A stretch of DNA of 64,000 nucleotides. It comes from Micromonospora sp. WMMD980. Its GTDB lineage: Bacteria > Actinomycetota > Actinomycetes > Mycobacteriales > Micromonosporaceae. A program made the position numbers and the translations under genes. Location of the stretch: the NCBI RefSeq assembly GCF_029626035.1, contig NZ_JARUBE010000003.1, positions 3,162,001-3,226,000 of the forward strand. Reading direction: 5' to 3'. Under the pieces are notes generated by a model, which did no database searches, was not told where the DNA came from, and worked only from the letters and a program-made list of their open reading frames with translations. Below are positions 9,324 through 18,231 of this stretch, piece by piece; within the stretch, counting starts at the first letter, position 1, and each line of letters opens with the position of its first letter.

Positions 9324-9328
9324 GTCCA

Positions 9329-10453
9329 TCAGTGCCGAATGCCCGCCCAGTCGTGGTGCCTGCGGACGGTGGACAGGATGAAGTCGACCACCCGACGAGA
9401 GGTGTCCCGGACCTGGTAGTCGACCGGGCAGGGCACTCCGTCCACCCGGACCTGGTCGACGGTCAGTGCGACGGCCTCGACCACACCGTCCGGGTCGAGG
9501 CCGGTCATGATGATGCCGCCGACGTCCAGCGCCTCCGGCCGCTCGATCGACTCGCGCAGGGTCACCGCGGGGAAGTTGAGGATCGCCGCCTCCTCGCTGA
9601 TCGTGCCGCTGTCCGACAGCGTGCAGTACGCCTTCGTCTGGAGTTGCACATAGTCGAGGAGCCCGAACGGCTCGTGGAAGGCGATGCCGTCGAGCGCTGT
9701 CGCGTCCAGGGCCAGCGATTCCAGCCGGCCACGGGTGCGTGGATGGGTCGACACCAGCACCGGGAACTGCCAGCGGTCACGGACCGCGCGCAGGCACTCG
9801 AGCAGGCGGGCCAGCCGGTCCGGCCGATCGACGTTCTCCTCCCGATGCGCGCTCACCATGAAGTACCGGCCGGGCATCAGCCCCAGGTCACGCAGGATCG
9901 TCGAGGCGCCGATCTCCGCCCGGTAGTGCTCCAGCACCTCCCGCATCGGTGAGCCGGTGTGCAGGACACGACGCGGATGCAGACCCTCGGCCAGCAGGTT
10001 CCGCCGGGCGTGCTCGGTGTAGACGAGATTGAAGTCGGCCACATGGTCCACCAGACGCCGGTTCGTCTCCTCCGGCACGTTGAGGTCGAAACACCGGTTG
10101 CCCGCCTCCATGTGGTAGACGGGCACCCGCATCCGCCGGGCCATCAGCGCGGCGATGCAACTGTTGGTGTCGCCGAGCACGAGCAGGGCGTCCGGGCGCA
10201 ACTCGGTGATGGCGTCCTCCATGCCGGTCAGGACGCCGCCCAGCACCCGACCGAGCGAGGAGGTGTCCACCCGCAGGAACCGGTCGGGCTCCCGGACACG
10301 CAACTCCTTGAAGAACACGTCGGACAACGAGCTGTCCCAGTTCTGACCGGTGTGGATCAGGACGTGGTCCACCGCGTCGTCGAGCCTCGCGATCACCCGG
10401 GAGAGCCGGATGATCTCCGGTCGGGTGCCCACCACCGTCATCACACGGGTCAT
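9329..10453 (-). CDS. fnlC: UDP-N-acetyl sugar 2-epimerase, CapG/FnlC type (UDP-L-FucNAc formation)
   Basis: This is a 374-aa member of the WecB epimerase fold. The N-terminus has VVGTRPEIIRLS, and further motifs are HTGQNWD, LGDTNSC and HMEAGNRCFDLNVPEETNRR. The last differs from ordinary WecB (LEAGLRT...PEE.NR) and matches the branch that epimerises UDP-L-PneNAc to UDP-L-FucNAc. It is the last enzyme of that route and its two partners, CapE and CapF homologues, are in the same operon. The ATG at 10453 overlaps the stop of the upstream glycosyltransferase gene as ATGA, so translation is coupled. A second ATG four codons later would also fit. Confidence 0.87.
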   Translation of the reverse strand: MTRVMTVVGTRPEIIRLSRVIARLDDAVDHVLIHTGQNWDSSLSDVFFKELRVREPDRFLRVDTSSLGRVLGGVLTGMEDAITELRPDALLVLGDTNSCIAALMARRMRVPVYHMEAGNRCFDLNVPEETNRRLVDHVADFNLVYTEHARRNLLAEGLHPRRVLHTGSPMREVLEHYRAEIGASTILRDLGLMPGRYFMVSAHREENVDRPDRLARLLECLRAVRDRWQFPVLVSTHPRTRGRLESLALDATALDGIAFHEPFGLLDYVQLQTKAYCTLSDSGTISEEAAILNFPAVTLRESIERPEALDVGGIIMTGLDPDGVVEAVALTVDQVRVDGVPCPVDYQVRDTSRRVVDFILSTVRRHHDWAGIRH

Positions 10454-11688
10454 GGCCGTCCTCTCTGCGTTGCTGCCTTCGTCAGGATGTCCTCGAACTG
10501 GTCGACGCCGACCCGTAGGCCCATCCGCTCCTCGTAGGTCCGCCGGGCCCGACCCGCCATCGCGGCGCGCTCCGCGGCGGACGTCCGCGCCGCCCGCCGG
10601 AACAGGTCCGCGAGCGCGGCACCGTCCCCGGGCGGGCACACGAGGCCCGAGCCGGTCGAGGCGACAACCGCGGCGGCGTCCCCGGCCAGCGCGGCGATCA
10701 CCGGAGCGCCGCAGGCGAGCGCCGCCTGGAGTTTCGACGGGACGGTGCCGCGCAGGGCGGGCAGGTCCCGCAGACAGACCAACTGCCAGTCCGCCGCCGC
10801 GTAGAGGTCGGCCATCTCCTCCGGCGGACGGCGGCCGAGGAACCGGACGTTGTCGGCGCCGATCTCGGCGGCGAGGCGGCGGGCCGCGTCCTCGTACGCT
10901 CCCGATCCGACCAGGACCAGGTCCATCCGGTCCCGGACGACGGCCGCGGCGCGGATCGCCGTGTCGACGCCCTGGAGCAGGCCGATGTTACCGGTGAACA
11001 TGACGGTGCAGCGGTCCCGCCGGCCGAGTGCCGCCCGTGCCGCGTCGGTCGCCGGCACCGGCCGGAACAGGAGGTCGTCGGTCCAGTTCCACACCACCCG
11101 GACCCGATCGGGATCGGCGCCCCGTTCCACCACGAGGTCCGCCATCCCGGGTGAGATCACCACGACCGCGGACGCCAGCCGGTACGCCGTGCGCATCAGG
11201 GCGTCCAGCCCTCGGGCCAGTGTCCGGCCGGCGACTCCGGTCGGGGCCATCCCGGACTGGAGCACCGATTCCGGCCACATGTCCTGGACGTGCAGGACGA
11301 TCGGGACCCGCCGGGCGACCCGGATCAGCGCGGCAGCAGCCACCGTGGTCGGCGGCGGATGGTAGACGTAGGTGACGTCCACCCCGCCGAGCCATCCGGG
11401 TGCGGCAAGCGCGCTGGTCACGCCGAACGAAAGGTGGCTGGCCGCGCGTCGCAGCGCCGAGGTGTCGTGGCTCGGGTAGGCGGGAACCCGTCGCACCGCG
11501 ACAGACCCCTGTCGTTCGACCTGTCGCCAGCGTTGCCGCCAGCCGGGGTAGAGCCGACCGTAGGGATAGCTCGGATAGGTCGTCAGCACCCGGACGTCGT
11601 GGCCGCGCGCCGCCAGGCGCTGGGCCAGGTTCCCCGGGATGAAGACACCTTCGGGCGGGTACCACTGACTGACCAGGCCGACCCTCAC
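10450..11688 (-). CDS. wbuB: Glycosyltransferase family 4, WbuB-like (probable L-FucNAc transferase)
   Basis: The 412-aa protein has two Rossmann domains. The N-terminal half has GLVSQWYPPEGVFIPGN, TTYPSYPYGRLYPGW and YHPPPTT, a pattern I associate with WbuB from FucNAc-containing O-antigens. The C-terminal half has the nucleotide-sugar site, including FTGNIGLLQGVDTAIRAA and the LPALRGTVPSKLQAALACG region where the retaining GT4 acidic residue is expected. It works in the cytoplasm at the membrane, adding a sugar to a lipid-linked acceptor. Its place between capF and capG homologues supports FucNAc as donor sugar. GTGA overlaps with the gene upstream and ATGA with the gene downstream show tight coupling. 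Confidence 0.83.
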   Translation of the reverse strand: MRVGLVSQWYPPEGVFIPGNLAQRLAARGHDVRVLTTYPSYPYGRLYPGWRQRWRQVERQGSVAVRRVPAYPSHDTSALRRAASHLSFGVTSALAAPGWLGGVDVTYVYHPPPTTVAAAALIRVARRVPIVLHVQDMWPESVLQSGMAPTGVAGRTLARGLDALMRTAYRLASAVVVISPGMADLVVERGADPDRVRVVWNWTDDLLFRPVPATDAARAALGRRDRCTVMFTGNIGLLQGVDTAIRAAAVVRDRMDLVLVGSGAYEDAARRLAAEIGADNVRFLGRRPPEEMADLYAAADWQLVCLRDLPALRGTVPSKLQAALACGAPVIAALAGDAAAVVASTGSGLVCPPGDGAALADLFRRAARTSAAERAAMAGRARRTYEERMGLRVGVDQFEDILTKAATQRGRP

Positions 11689-12812
11689 GCGAGGGCCGCC
11701 GCGGGTCGCGGCACGGTCGCCTCGACCGGCTCCGCCCAGGTGTCCGGACGCGCCGGGTCGAACAGCTCGTTCGTCCAGAACAGGGTGAGAAGCTCTTCGT
11801 CGCCGGTGTTGACGATCTTGTGTACCCACATCGTCGGCATGTCCACGAGCACGGGCTCGGCGCCGGTGACGTCGAAGCGCACCACGTCGGTGTGGCCCAC
11901 CTGGCGCAGGCAGATCTGCGCGCTGCCGCGCAGCACCACGAACCGCTCCACCTTCGCCAGGTGGAAGTGTTCCCCCCGGGTGACTCCGGACCGGGTCGTG
12001 GAGCAGAAGGTCTGGCCGGTCCCGCCGTACGCCTTGACCGTCTCGACCAGTTCGCCTCGGGCGTCGGCTCGCCGGGGAAGGGCCATCGGGTAGCGCGCCG
12101 GGAAGCAGTGCGACCGGTACGTGTTGAAGAGACGCACGATGTGCCGGTCCGGCAGGGCCGGGATGTCGCCGGTGCGGTAGATGGCGGCCAACTCGGACAG
12201 CTGATCGGCGAGTTCGCGCACTCCCACCCGAAGCGCCGGCATGCCGGCGTCCCAGCTACCGACCGACGGCACGCCCGCGAGGCGGGCCGCGGCGTCGGTG
12301 ACGTGCACCAGCGCGATTTCCCGATCGCCGTGGACAGCGGGCCGCCCGCCCTCGGCGAGCACCCGGCAGAACGTCGCGACTACCGAATTGTAGTGCGGGC
12401 GGCCGTGCTCGCCGTAGAGATTGGGCAGCAGCACATCCTCCAGCGGCAGACCGGTGTCGGCGAGGATCCGCGCAGCGCCCGCCTTCGCGTCGCCGTACGG
12501 GCTGCCGTTGCCGGCCTGGGTGGAGTTCGCATACACCACGCTGGCCGGCGCGACCGGGGCGGCGCGCAGACCTGCGGCGAGCTGCGTGGCGGCGCGCAGG
12601 TTACCAGCCACAACCCGCGCGGGGTCGCCACGGTTGACGCCGGCCAGGTGCAGCACGCGGTCGACGCCAGCCACCTTGGCGCCGACGGTCTCCGGATCCT
12701 CAAGGTCGGTCCGGGTGAGGACGATCGGCTCCGGCCAGCCGAGGGCCCGCAGCAACACCCGCACGTGCCAGCCCAGGAAGCCCTCGGCGCCGGTCAGCGC
12801 CAGCCTCAGCAC
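11685..12812 (-). CDS. fnlB: CapF/FnlB-type bifunctional reductase (SDR plus cupin) in UDP-L-FucNAc synthesis
   Basis: The 375-aa enzyme carries an N-terminal SDR domain (LALTGAEGFLGWHV; HLAGVNRGDP; then SPYGDAKAGAA with the Tyr and Lys of the active site). A C-terminal cupin follows (GVTRGEHFHLAKVERFVVL), which holds the metal-binding histidines. In the S. aureus relative CapF, the cupin epimerises C3 and the SDR reduces C4 with NADPH, giving UDP-6-deoxy-L-talNAc/pneumosamine derivatives for CapG. Length and domain order match CapF. The GTG at 12812 overlaps the capE stop by seven bases, and its own stop overlaps the next start as GTGA. Confidence 0.9.
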   Translation of the reverse strand: MLRLALTGAEGFLGWHVRVLLRALGWPEPIVLTRTDLEDPETVGAKVAGVDRVLHLAGVNRGDPARVVAGNLRAATQLAAGLRAAPVAPASVVYANSTQAGNGSPYGDAKAGAARILADTGLPLEDVLLPNLYGEHGRPHYNSVVATFCRVLAEGGRPAVHGDREIALVHVTDAAARLAGVPSVGSWDAGMPALRVGVRELADQLSELAAIYRTGDIPALPDRHIVRLFNTYRSHCFPARYPMALPRRADARGELVETVKAYGGTGQTFCSTTRSGVTRGEHFHLAKVERFVVLRGSAQICLRQVGHTDVVRFDVTGAEPVLVDMPTMWVHKIVNTGDEELLTLFWTNELFDPARPDTWAEPVEATVPRPAAALA

Positions 12813-13846
12813 GCCAGCACCGGATCCCGCAACGCCAACTCCGCGCGGACCTCCGGCAACCGCGTCAGCAGCGCGACGATCTCCGGTACGCCCAGCCGCG
12901 GCGCATTGGACGAGTTGAAGTCCGGCATGGCTCCGTCGTCGAGTTCGCCCTCGGAGACGTAGAGCGAGTAGTTGAGGTCGCGGGCGTCCAGCGGCACCCG
13001 CAGGAAGTCGCCGAAGTCGTCGGCCTGGGTCAGTTCCTCGCGACTCGCGAGCGTCTCGGCGAGCTTCTCCCCGTGCCGGACCCCGATGACGTCCAGCTTC
13101 GGCGGCACATCGAAGAGCTGGCAGACCGCACGGGCCAGGTCCCCGACGGTGCAGGCGGCAGCCTTGCGGATGAAGATGTCGCCCGGACGGGCGTGTTGGA
13201 AGGCGTGTTCCACCAGCTCCACCGACTCGTCCAACGACATCAGGAAGCGGGTCATCGACGGATCGGTCACGGTCGGCGCTCGCCCGGCCTTGATCTGCTC
13301 GATGAAGAGCGGGATCACCGAGCCACGCGAATACATCACGTTTCCGTACCGCACACAGGAGACGGTGGTGGCGCTGCCCGGATTGCCGCGCGCGTGGGCC
13401 TGCGCGACCTTCTCCATCATCGCCTTGCTCATGCCCATCGCGTTGACCGGGTAGACGGCCTTGTCCGTGCTCAACACCACGACCGAGCCGACGCCGTTGC
13501 GCTCGGCCGCCTCGACGACGTTCGCACTGCCGAGAATGTTCGTCCGCACGGCTTCGAGGGGGAAGAACTCGCATGACGGCACCTGCTTGAGCGCGGCCGC
13601 GTGGAAGATGTAGTCGATTCCGCGGCTGGCGCGCAACACCGAGTCGTAGTCGCGCACGTCCCCGACGTAGTAGCGGACGCGCTCGTCGCCGAGCAGCCGG
13701 CGCAGGTCGTCCTGCTTGGCTTCGTCCCGGCTGAACACCCGGATCTCAGCAACGTCCCGGTCGAGAAGCCGACGGGTCATGGTTCGACCGAACGAGCCCG
13801 TCCCGCCCGTGATCAGCACACGTCGTCCAGTGGTCAAGAAAGTCAC
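12806..13846 (-). CDS. fnlA: UDP-GlcNAc 4,6-dehydratase / 5-epimerase, CapE/FnlA type
   Basis: This extended SDR (346 aa) starts UDP-L-FucNAc synthesis by inverting C5 and dehydrating UDP-GlcNAc. The cofactor motif is ITGGTGSFG (12-20). The family motif HAAALKQVPSCEFFPLEA is complete. The catalytic tyrosine position of the YxxxK motif is a methionine here (M137, K141, with S126), as described for CapE-type enzymes, rather than the usual tyrosine of FlaA1/PseB. The GTG at 13846 is chosen because a GGAG lies about six bases upstream and residue 4 onward matches the family N-terminus. First gene of the four-gene FucNAc operon. Confidence 0.92.
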   Translation of the reverse strand: MTFLTTGRRVLITGGTGSFGRTMTRRLLDRDVAEIRVFSRDEAKQDDLRRLLGDERVRYYVGDVRDYDSVLRASRGIDYIFHAAALKQVPSCEFFPLEAVRTNILGSANVVEAAERNGVGSVVVLSTDKAVYPVNAMGMSKAMMEKVAQAHARGNPGSATTVSCVRYGNVMYSRGSVIPLFIEQIKAGRAPTVTDPSMTRFLMSLDESVELVEHAFQHARPGDIFIRKAAACTVGDLARAVCQLFDVPPKLDVIGVRHGEKLAETLASREELTQADDFGDFLRVPLDARDLNYSLYVSEGELDDGAMPDFNSSNAPRLGVPEIVALLTRLPEVRAELALRDPVLAC

Positions 13847-13985
13847 TGCCGCTCCGTTCGTTGCGGTGTCTCGCGACAGGCCGATCGCACTCGGCGATTC
13901 CGGTGGCCGCATTCGGCCCAACGAACAAGGGCGCGGTTTGAAACGTCACCAAAGGGACTAATGTCCAAATACCGGAGGATCCGGA
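13847..13985 (-). promoter_or_regulatory. Upstream region of the FucNAc operon
   Basis: This 139-base gap lies between the flippase stop and the capE-type start, both on the minus strand. It contains an unusually AT-rich patch for this genome (about 13935-13980), including GGACTAATGTCC, which is a short palindrome (GGAC, ATTA or TAAT, GTCC). A promoter for the fnlA-B-wbuB-fnlC operon is likely here, but I cannot define a -35/-10 pair. Confidence 0.4.
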
Positions 13986-15254
13986 TCAGCGGCCGGCGCC
14001 CCGAACGTCGGCAAGCGCCGGTTCCGGCACGCCCGCCCCGGGCGCCCCGTCAGCGGCGCGCCGCTGACGCCGGACCAGGCGCAGCGCGTAGACGCCGAGC
14101 AGTGCCGTCAGCGCGAGCTGAGCCACCCCGTACGCCCACGCGGCCCCCCGGGCGCCGGCGGTCAGCCACACCCCGGCAAGTTGCAGCGCAACCGTGCCGA
14201 CGGTGCACGTACCCACCACCTTCTCGTGCCCCCGGGACTGCAGGAACGTCGCGAGCGGCTGGTTCACCACGACCACCGCGGCGCCGATCGCGAGAACGGT
14301 CAACACGCCGGCGGACTGCCGGTAGGTGTCCCCGAGCACGAGGGAGACCGCAGCGGGTGCCAACGCGACCAGAGCGGCGCAGCTGACGACCGCCCCGCCG
14401 AGCAGCCAGAGTGACCGTCGTACCGCGTCCCACGCGGCCCGGGACGACGATGCCTGCGCGATGGCCGGTGCCGCGGCGGACGAGTAAGCCTGCGCGAAGA
14501 ACTGTACGGGCTGGGTCCACCGGGACACGGCGCTGTAGATGCCCGCCTGGGTGCTTCCGCCGGTCGCCGCGAGCAGGGTGACGTCCAGCGAGGTGGCGCT
14601 GACCGCGAGCGAGAACCGGCCGTACCCCCCGGTCGCCCGCCACGGATCGGCCAGGCCCGTCCGCATCCACCGCGGCCGGGGAGGGTCGCCGACAAACACA
14701 CCGGTCGTGACGGCCACCAGCCCGCCGGCAGCCAGCGCCCACCACAGCACCGTCACCGCGCTGACGGTGCTCGTCGCGAGGAGCGCCATCGCGAGAGTGA
14801 GGGCCGCCAGACGCTCCAGGAGGAAGACCACGGCGACCTTCACCACCCGGCGGGCGGCCCGCAGCGGAACCGCCACACCGTTGACCGCGGTCCTGCTGAG
14901 CAGTACCAACGCGGCCATCAGGCCGAGGTCCGAGCGCCCGATCGCCACGCCCGTGATCACGATGACCAGCGCGACGCCGATCGTCACGGCGAACAACACC
15001 CGCAGCCGGTTCCAATAGATCTGCCGAGAGATCCTTCCGGCCGCCAACTCGCGGACCGAGAACGCGTTGAACCCGTAGTCGACCACTCCGACCAGCGTGC
15101 CCCCCACCCCCATCGCACCGGCTGCCATGCCGAACGCAGCAGGTCCCGCCCGGCCCGCCACCAACGCGACGAGCACGACGTACAGCGCCTGGGAGCCGGC
15201 TCCCGCGACGATCAGAACGACGGTCTGCGCCGCCAAGCCGCGGCGGCGGGTCAC
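13986..15254 (-). CDS. wzx: Polysaccharide flippase, Wzx/MATE-like
   Basis: The 422-aa protein is almost all hydrophobic, with about twelve membrane segments starting near residue 9 (AAQTVVLIVAGAGSQALYVV). Between segments 1 and 2 it has the GPAAFGMAAGAMG region and YGFNAFSVRELAAG, as in PST-family lipopolysaccharide flippases. Its role would be to turn lipid-linked repeat units across the membrane. The GTG at 15254 overlaps the upstream gene stop as GTGA; the longer frame upstream would be unlike the family. Membership of the MOP/PST superfamily is secure, the substrate is inferred from context. Confidence 0.82.
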   Translation of the reverse strand: MTRRRGLAAQTVVLIVAGAGSQALYVVLVALVAGRAGPAAFGMAAGAMGVGGTLVGVVDYGFNAFSVRELAAGRISRQIYWNRLRVLFAVTIGVALVIVITGVAIGRSDLGLMAALVLLSRTAVNGVAVPLRAARRVVKVAVVFLLERLAALTLAMALLATSTVSAVTVLWWALAAGGLVAVTTGVFVGDPPRPRWMRTGLADPWRATGGYGRFSLAVSATSLDVTLLAATGGSTQAGIYSAVSRWTQPVQFFAQAYSSAAAPAIAQASSSRAAWDAVRRSLWLLGGAVVSCAALVALAPAAVSLVLGDTYRQSAGVLTVLAIGAAVVVVNQPLATFLQSRGHEKVVGTCTVGTVALQLAGVWLTAGARGAAWAYGVAQLALTALLGVYALRLVRRQRRAADGAPGAGVPEPALADVRGAGR

Positions 15255-16321
15255 GGTCGGAACGCTTCGACGAACGCGCCGCTGTCCAGGTCGGTGCGGG
15301 GTAGGGGCGACGGCGCGCCGGTCGCCTTCTCCAGCAGCCCGGTCAACGATTCCTCGGTCAGTGGCCCGCACAGGTTCACCCCGAGGTTCCGCGCCCACCC
15401 GATCAGCCGATCCGATCCGGCCACGACCACCCGACGTCCGGCCCGGACACCCTTGGCCATCATCGAGTTGATCTGATCACTGGAATAGGCCACGACCACG
15501 CAGTCGCTGGCCTGTACCGCCCGGTTGAGGCCGTGGTCGGTCTGCACCCGATCGTGCAGGACCACCGGTAGACCGGCGGCCCTGGCCCGACTCAGCAGCG
15601 GCTCCACCTCCGCCCGCACCACCGGGTCCACCTGGCCGCACACGAACAGGGCCACCGGCTGGTCCGCCAGCCGCAGCACACACCGCAGCACCAGAGGCAG
15701 ATTCTTCCGAGCCGACACCTTTCCCGCGACGAGGAAGACGAATCGGTCCTCCGGTAGGCCGAACTCCCGCCGCAGGGCACGGGGCTCCAGCTCCGCGACG
15801 TCGAAGAACACCGGGTCGGGTGCCACCGCCGGACGAGCTCGTCGGCCCGCTTCGGAGTGATCCGACAGATACAGCAGCCGGACCCGACGCAGCCGTCCGG
15901 CGCGGAGCAGGAGGAGATCCTTCAACCACAGCCGCGCCCGCAGCGGAAGCCGGCGGTCGGTGTTCCATCGCGGGTCCTGGGTGACCAGTGCGACGACCGG
16001 CGGGCCCGCCGGCCAGCCACGCAGGCCGAGCCGGACGGCGAACCGATCGCCGTCCGGTACCAGGACCTGGGTGCAGCCGTGGCGCACAGCCCGCCGGTGC
16101 AGGTCGGTCACGGCCAACGGTGGGCCGCCGAGCGTCATCTGCCGACACCTGTCGGCTATCCCGTCGAGGTGTAGCCGGAACTCCTCCGAGCTGAATCCGG
16201 CCGGTGTGAGGGCGAGCACCACCTCGTCGCCACGGTCCAAGGCCGCGCCGGCGAGGAGCCGGACATACATCAGACGGTGTCCCTCGTGGTCCTGGGACAC
16301 GATCAACACACGCTCGCCCAT
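15251..16321 (-). CDS. Glycosyltransferase, GT4-like
   Basis: A 356-aa GT-B type protein. The start, ERVLIVSQDHEGHRLMYVRL, contains the usual acceptor-side glycine/histidine pattern. The second domain begins near residue 195 with DRFVFLVAGKVSARKNLPLVL, where the Lys of SARKN is in the donor-site position, and ends with LNRAVQASDCVVVAYSSDQIN. The acidic site is less regular than in classical GT4 enzymes, so the exact family is unsure. The ATG at 16321 has a strong AAGGAGG upstream. It belongs to the operon feeding into the flippase gene by a GTGA overlap. Confidence 0.75.
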   Translation of the reverse strand: MGERVLIVSQDHEGHRLMYVRLLAGAALDRGDEVVLALTPAGFSSEEFRLHLDGIADRCRQMTLGGPPLAVTDLHRRAVRHGCTQVLVPDGDRFAVRLGLRGWPAGPPVVALVTQDPRWNTDRRLPLRARLWLKDLLLLRAGRLRRVRLLYLSDHSEAGRRARPAVAPDPVFFDVAELEPRALRREFGLPEDRFVFLVAGKVSARKNLPLVLRCVLRLADQPVALFVCGQVDPVVRAEVEPLLSRARAAGLPVVLHDRVQTDHGLNRAVQASDCVVVAYSSDQINSMMAKGVRAGRRVVVAGSDRLIGWARNLGVNLCGPLTEESLTGLLEKATGAPSPLPRTDLDSGAFVEAFRP

Positions 16322-16350
16322 GTCCGGAGCCTCCTTCCGCGCGCGGAGCA

Positions 16351-17073
16351 CTAGCGGACGTCGTCCGTCCCGGACGCCGTGGGCACCATCCACGAGTTGA
16401 AGTCACGGCTGAAGATGGTCGTGCACGCGTCGATGCCCAGTCCCGGCTTGAAGCCCCAGAAGTCGAGCCGGCCGAAGCCCTGGTCGGTGAGGCTCTGGTC
16501 CGCGGGTCGTGTGGTGGGCCGGTCGGTGTCGTCGAGCACCACCAGCCCGGCGGGCGTGAGATGGCGCGGGGCGAGCCGGGCGCAGGTGGTACGCGCCATG
16601 CCGTCGATGATGATCACGTCCCAGGGCCGGCCCGCCTCGACGGCGCGGACGTAGGGCGCATCCTCGTCCGCGTCCCACCACGTCCCGTCGCAAGGCACGT
16701 GCAACACCTGACCGTCGCCCCGCTGCCGCAGCCGGCGCGCCCAGTCGGCGTCATGCTCGACGGCCACGATCTCCCGTACGCGCAAGGCGTCAGCGAACCA
16801 TCGCGTCGACGAGCCCGCGCCGTACTCGAACACCCGATGCCGGCTGCCGACGTAGGTGGCGAGCCAGTTCATGGCCGCATAGGTCAGCCACGGACGAGGA
16901 GCGCCGTCGGGGCCGCTCGGCGCCCCGCCCGACACCGAACGGTGCCATCCCTTGGCACGCAGCGTGGACAACACCTGCAGCGAGGTCAGTACCTCCCGTC
17001 CGCTGCGCGGCATGCCCGGCACCCGCGCGCGAACCCTGTCCAGGACCGATGGACGTCCCATCGCACTCAACAC
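16351..17073 (-). CDS. Class I SAM-like methyltransferase or related small-molecule modifier
   Basis: The 240-aa product has a Rossmann signature at residues 75-85 (VFEYGAGSSTRWFAD), an acidic residue after the second strand (VAVEHDADWARRL), and a fourth-strand DVIIIDGMAR, which together fit a class I SAM-dependent methyltransferase. The C-terminal LVVLDDTDRP closes the fold. It may methylate a sugar of the polysaccharide, but no acceptor is evident. The GTG at 17073 is preferred over the ATG four codons later because AGGAG lies eight bases upstream, overlapping the previous gene's stop region. The gap to that gene is only 11 bases. Confidence 0.7.
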   Translation of the reverse strand: MLSAMGRPSVLDRVRARVPGMPRSGREVLTSLQVLSTLRAKGWHRSVSGGAPSGPDGAPRPWLTYAAMNWLATYVGSRHRVFEYGAGSSTRWFADALRVREIVAVEHDADWARRLRQRGDGQVLHVPCDGTWWDADEDAPYVRAVEAGRPWDVIIIDGMARTTCARLAPRHLTPAGLVVLDDTDRPTTRPADQSLTDQGFGRLDFWGFKPGLGIDACTTIFSRDFNSWMVPTASGTDDVR

Positions 17074-17084
17074 CTCTCGTTCTC

Positions 17085-18195
17085 CTATCCGATGACTTCG
17101 GCGCCCAGGTCCGGGCGGGCGACCCCCGCCGCCCGTCGCGCACCCCTGGCCAGCAGGTCGGCCGCCATCGCGGCCCCCACATTGAGCGCGGGCGCGGCCG
17201 GCACCCGGATCCGACCGGCTCTCCACAACGCCCGCGCCTCGGTGAACACCTCGGTGAGGCGACCGGCGTGACCCACCGGGAACACCCAGCCGTTCTCCGC
17301 CGTGACCCGGTCGGCATGACACCCCACGACGTCGCTGACCGCGACCCGCAACCCGTTGGCCTGAGCCTCGGCGACGACCAGTCCCCACGGCTCGTACCAC
17401 GAGGGCAGGACGAAGAGGTCGGCCGCCGCATACGCGCAGCCGAGCTGGTCCTGCGGCAACGCGCCGAGGACGCGCACCCGCGGGTCCGCGACGGCGGCCC
17501 CGGTCGACGAGCGGCCGTTGCGGGCCTTGTCCCACGAGCACCACCCGGGCAGCCGGGTCGTCGAACGCGGCGAACGCGCGGAGGAGGGTATCCAGTCCTT
17601 TGGCGTGTGTGAGCCGTCCCACGAACAGGATGACGAAACCGCTGCCGAGGTCGTGCCGCGTCCGGAACGCCACCCCCCGCTCCGGGCCGGCGACCGGCGG
17701 CCGCGGCAGGCCGAAGGGGATCAGGTGCCGGTCGGTGAACCCGTACTCCGCCCAGTACCTGTCGTTCTGGACACCCACTGTCCACACCCGGGCCCGTCGG
17801 CCGAAGATCGCACGCAGCACCAGCCGCTTGAGCCCACGCCGGAGACGAGGGCGTCGTCGCTCGTCGAGCCAGTTGCTGTCGGACCGGATCACCACCCGGG
17901 CGCCCCGCATCCGCGCGACGACCACGGCGACGACGTTCGCCACCCGGGCGTAGCCGAAGCAGCAGACGACCCGCAGCTCGGGACGGAGCGCGGCACCTAC
18001 CAGAGCGATGACCCTCGCCCAGTGGCCGGTGTCGAGGATCAGGTGGGGATGGGCGGGCGTCGCGGAGCCCCAGCCGCGTCCCGCGTCGTCGCGGTGGTAG
18101 ATCGCGAACACGTCCAGGCCCGCCCGGTGCACGTCGTCCAGGACGGGATTCCGGTACGGCGTCGGAACCTCCACGATGAAGAGCACCTCTGCCAC
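17085..18195 (-). pseudogene. Glycosyltransferase family 4 gene with a one-base frameshift
   Basis: The first part (from GTG at 18195) reads as a good GT4 protein: EVLFIVEVPTPYRNPVLDD, then VRSDSNW-type core and VILFVGRLTHAKGLDTLLRAF, up to VVLVGQGPQRPLVDR. Then the frame turns into Arg/Gly-rich nonsense. The proper C-terminal half continues in another frame: AVADPRVRVLGALPQDQLG, then YAAADLFVLPSWYEPWGLV and the donor-site EAQANG, ending at TAG 17085-17087. Removing one base of the C-run at 17498-17501 (a G-run on the coding strand) restores one reading of about 369 codons, a normal GT4 length. It could be a sequencing error in a GC homopolymer, true decay, or phase variation. Confidence 0.8.
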
Positions 18196-18231
18196 TGCGC
18201 TCGTCCCCTCTCCCGTTCCCCGGCCGCCGTG

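Noticed and set aside
9959..10537. Possible plus-strand gene opposite the CapG/FnlC epimerase
   Set aside because: No ribosome site, and the sequence is the complement of conserved epimerase motifs.
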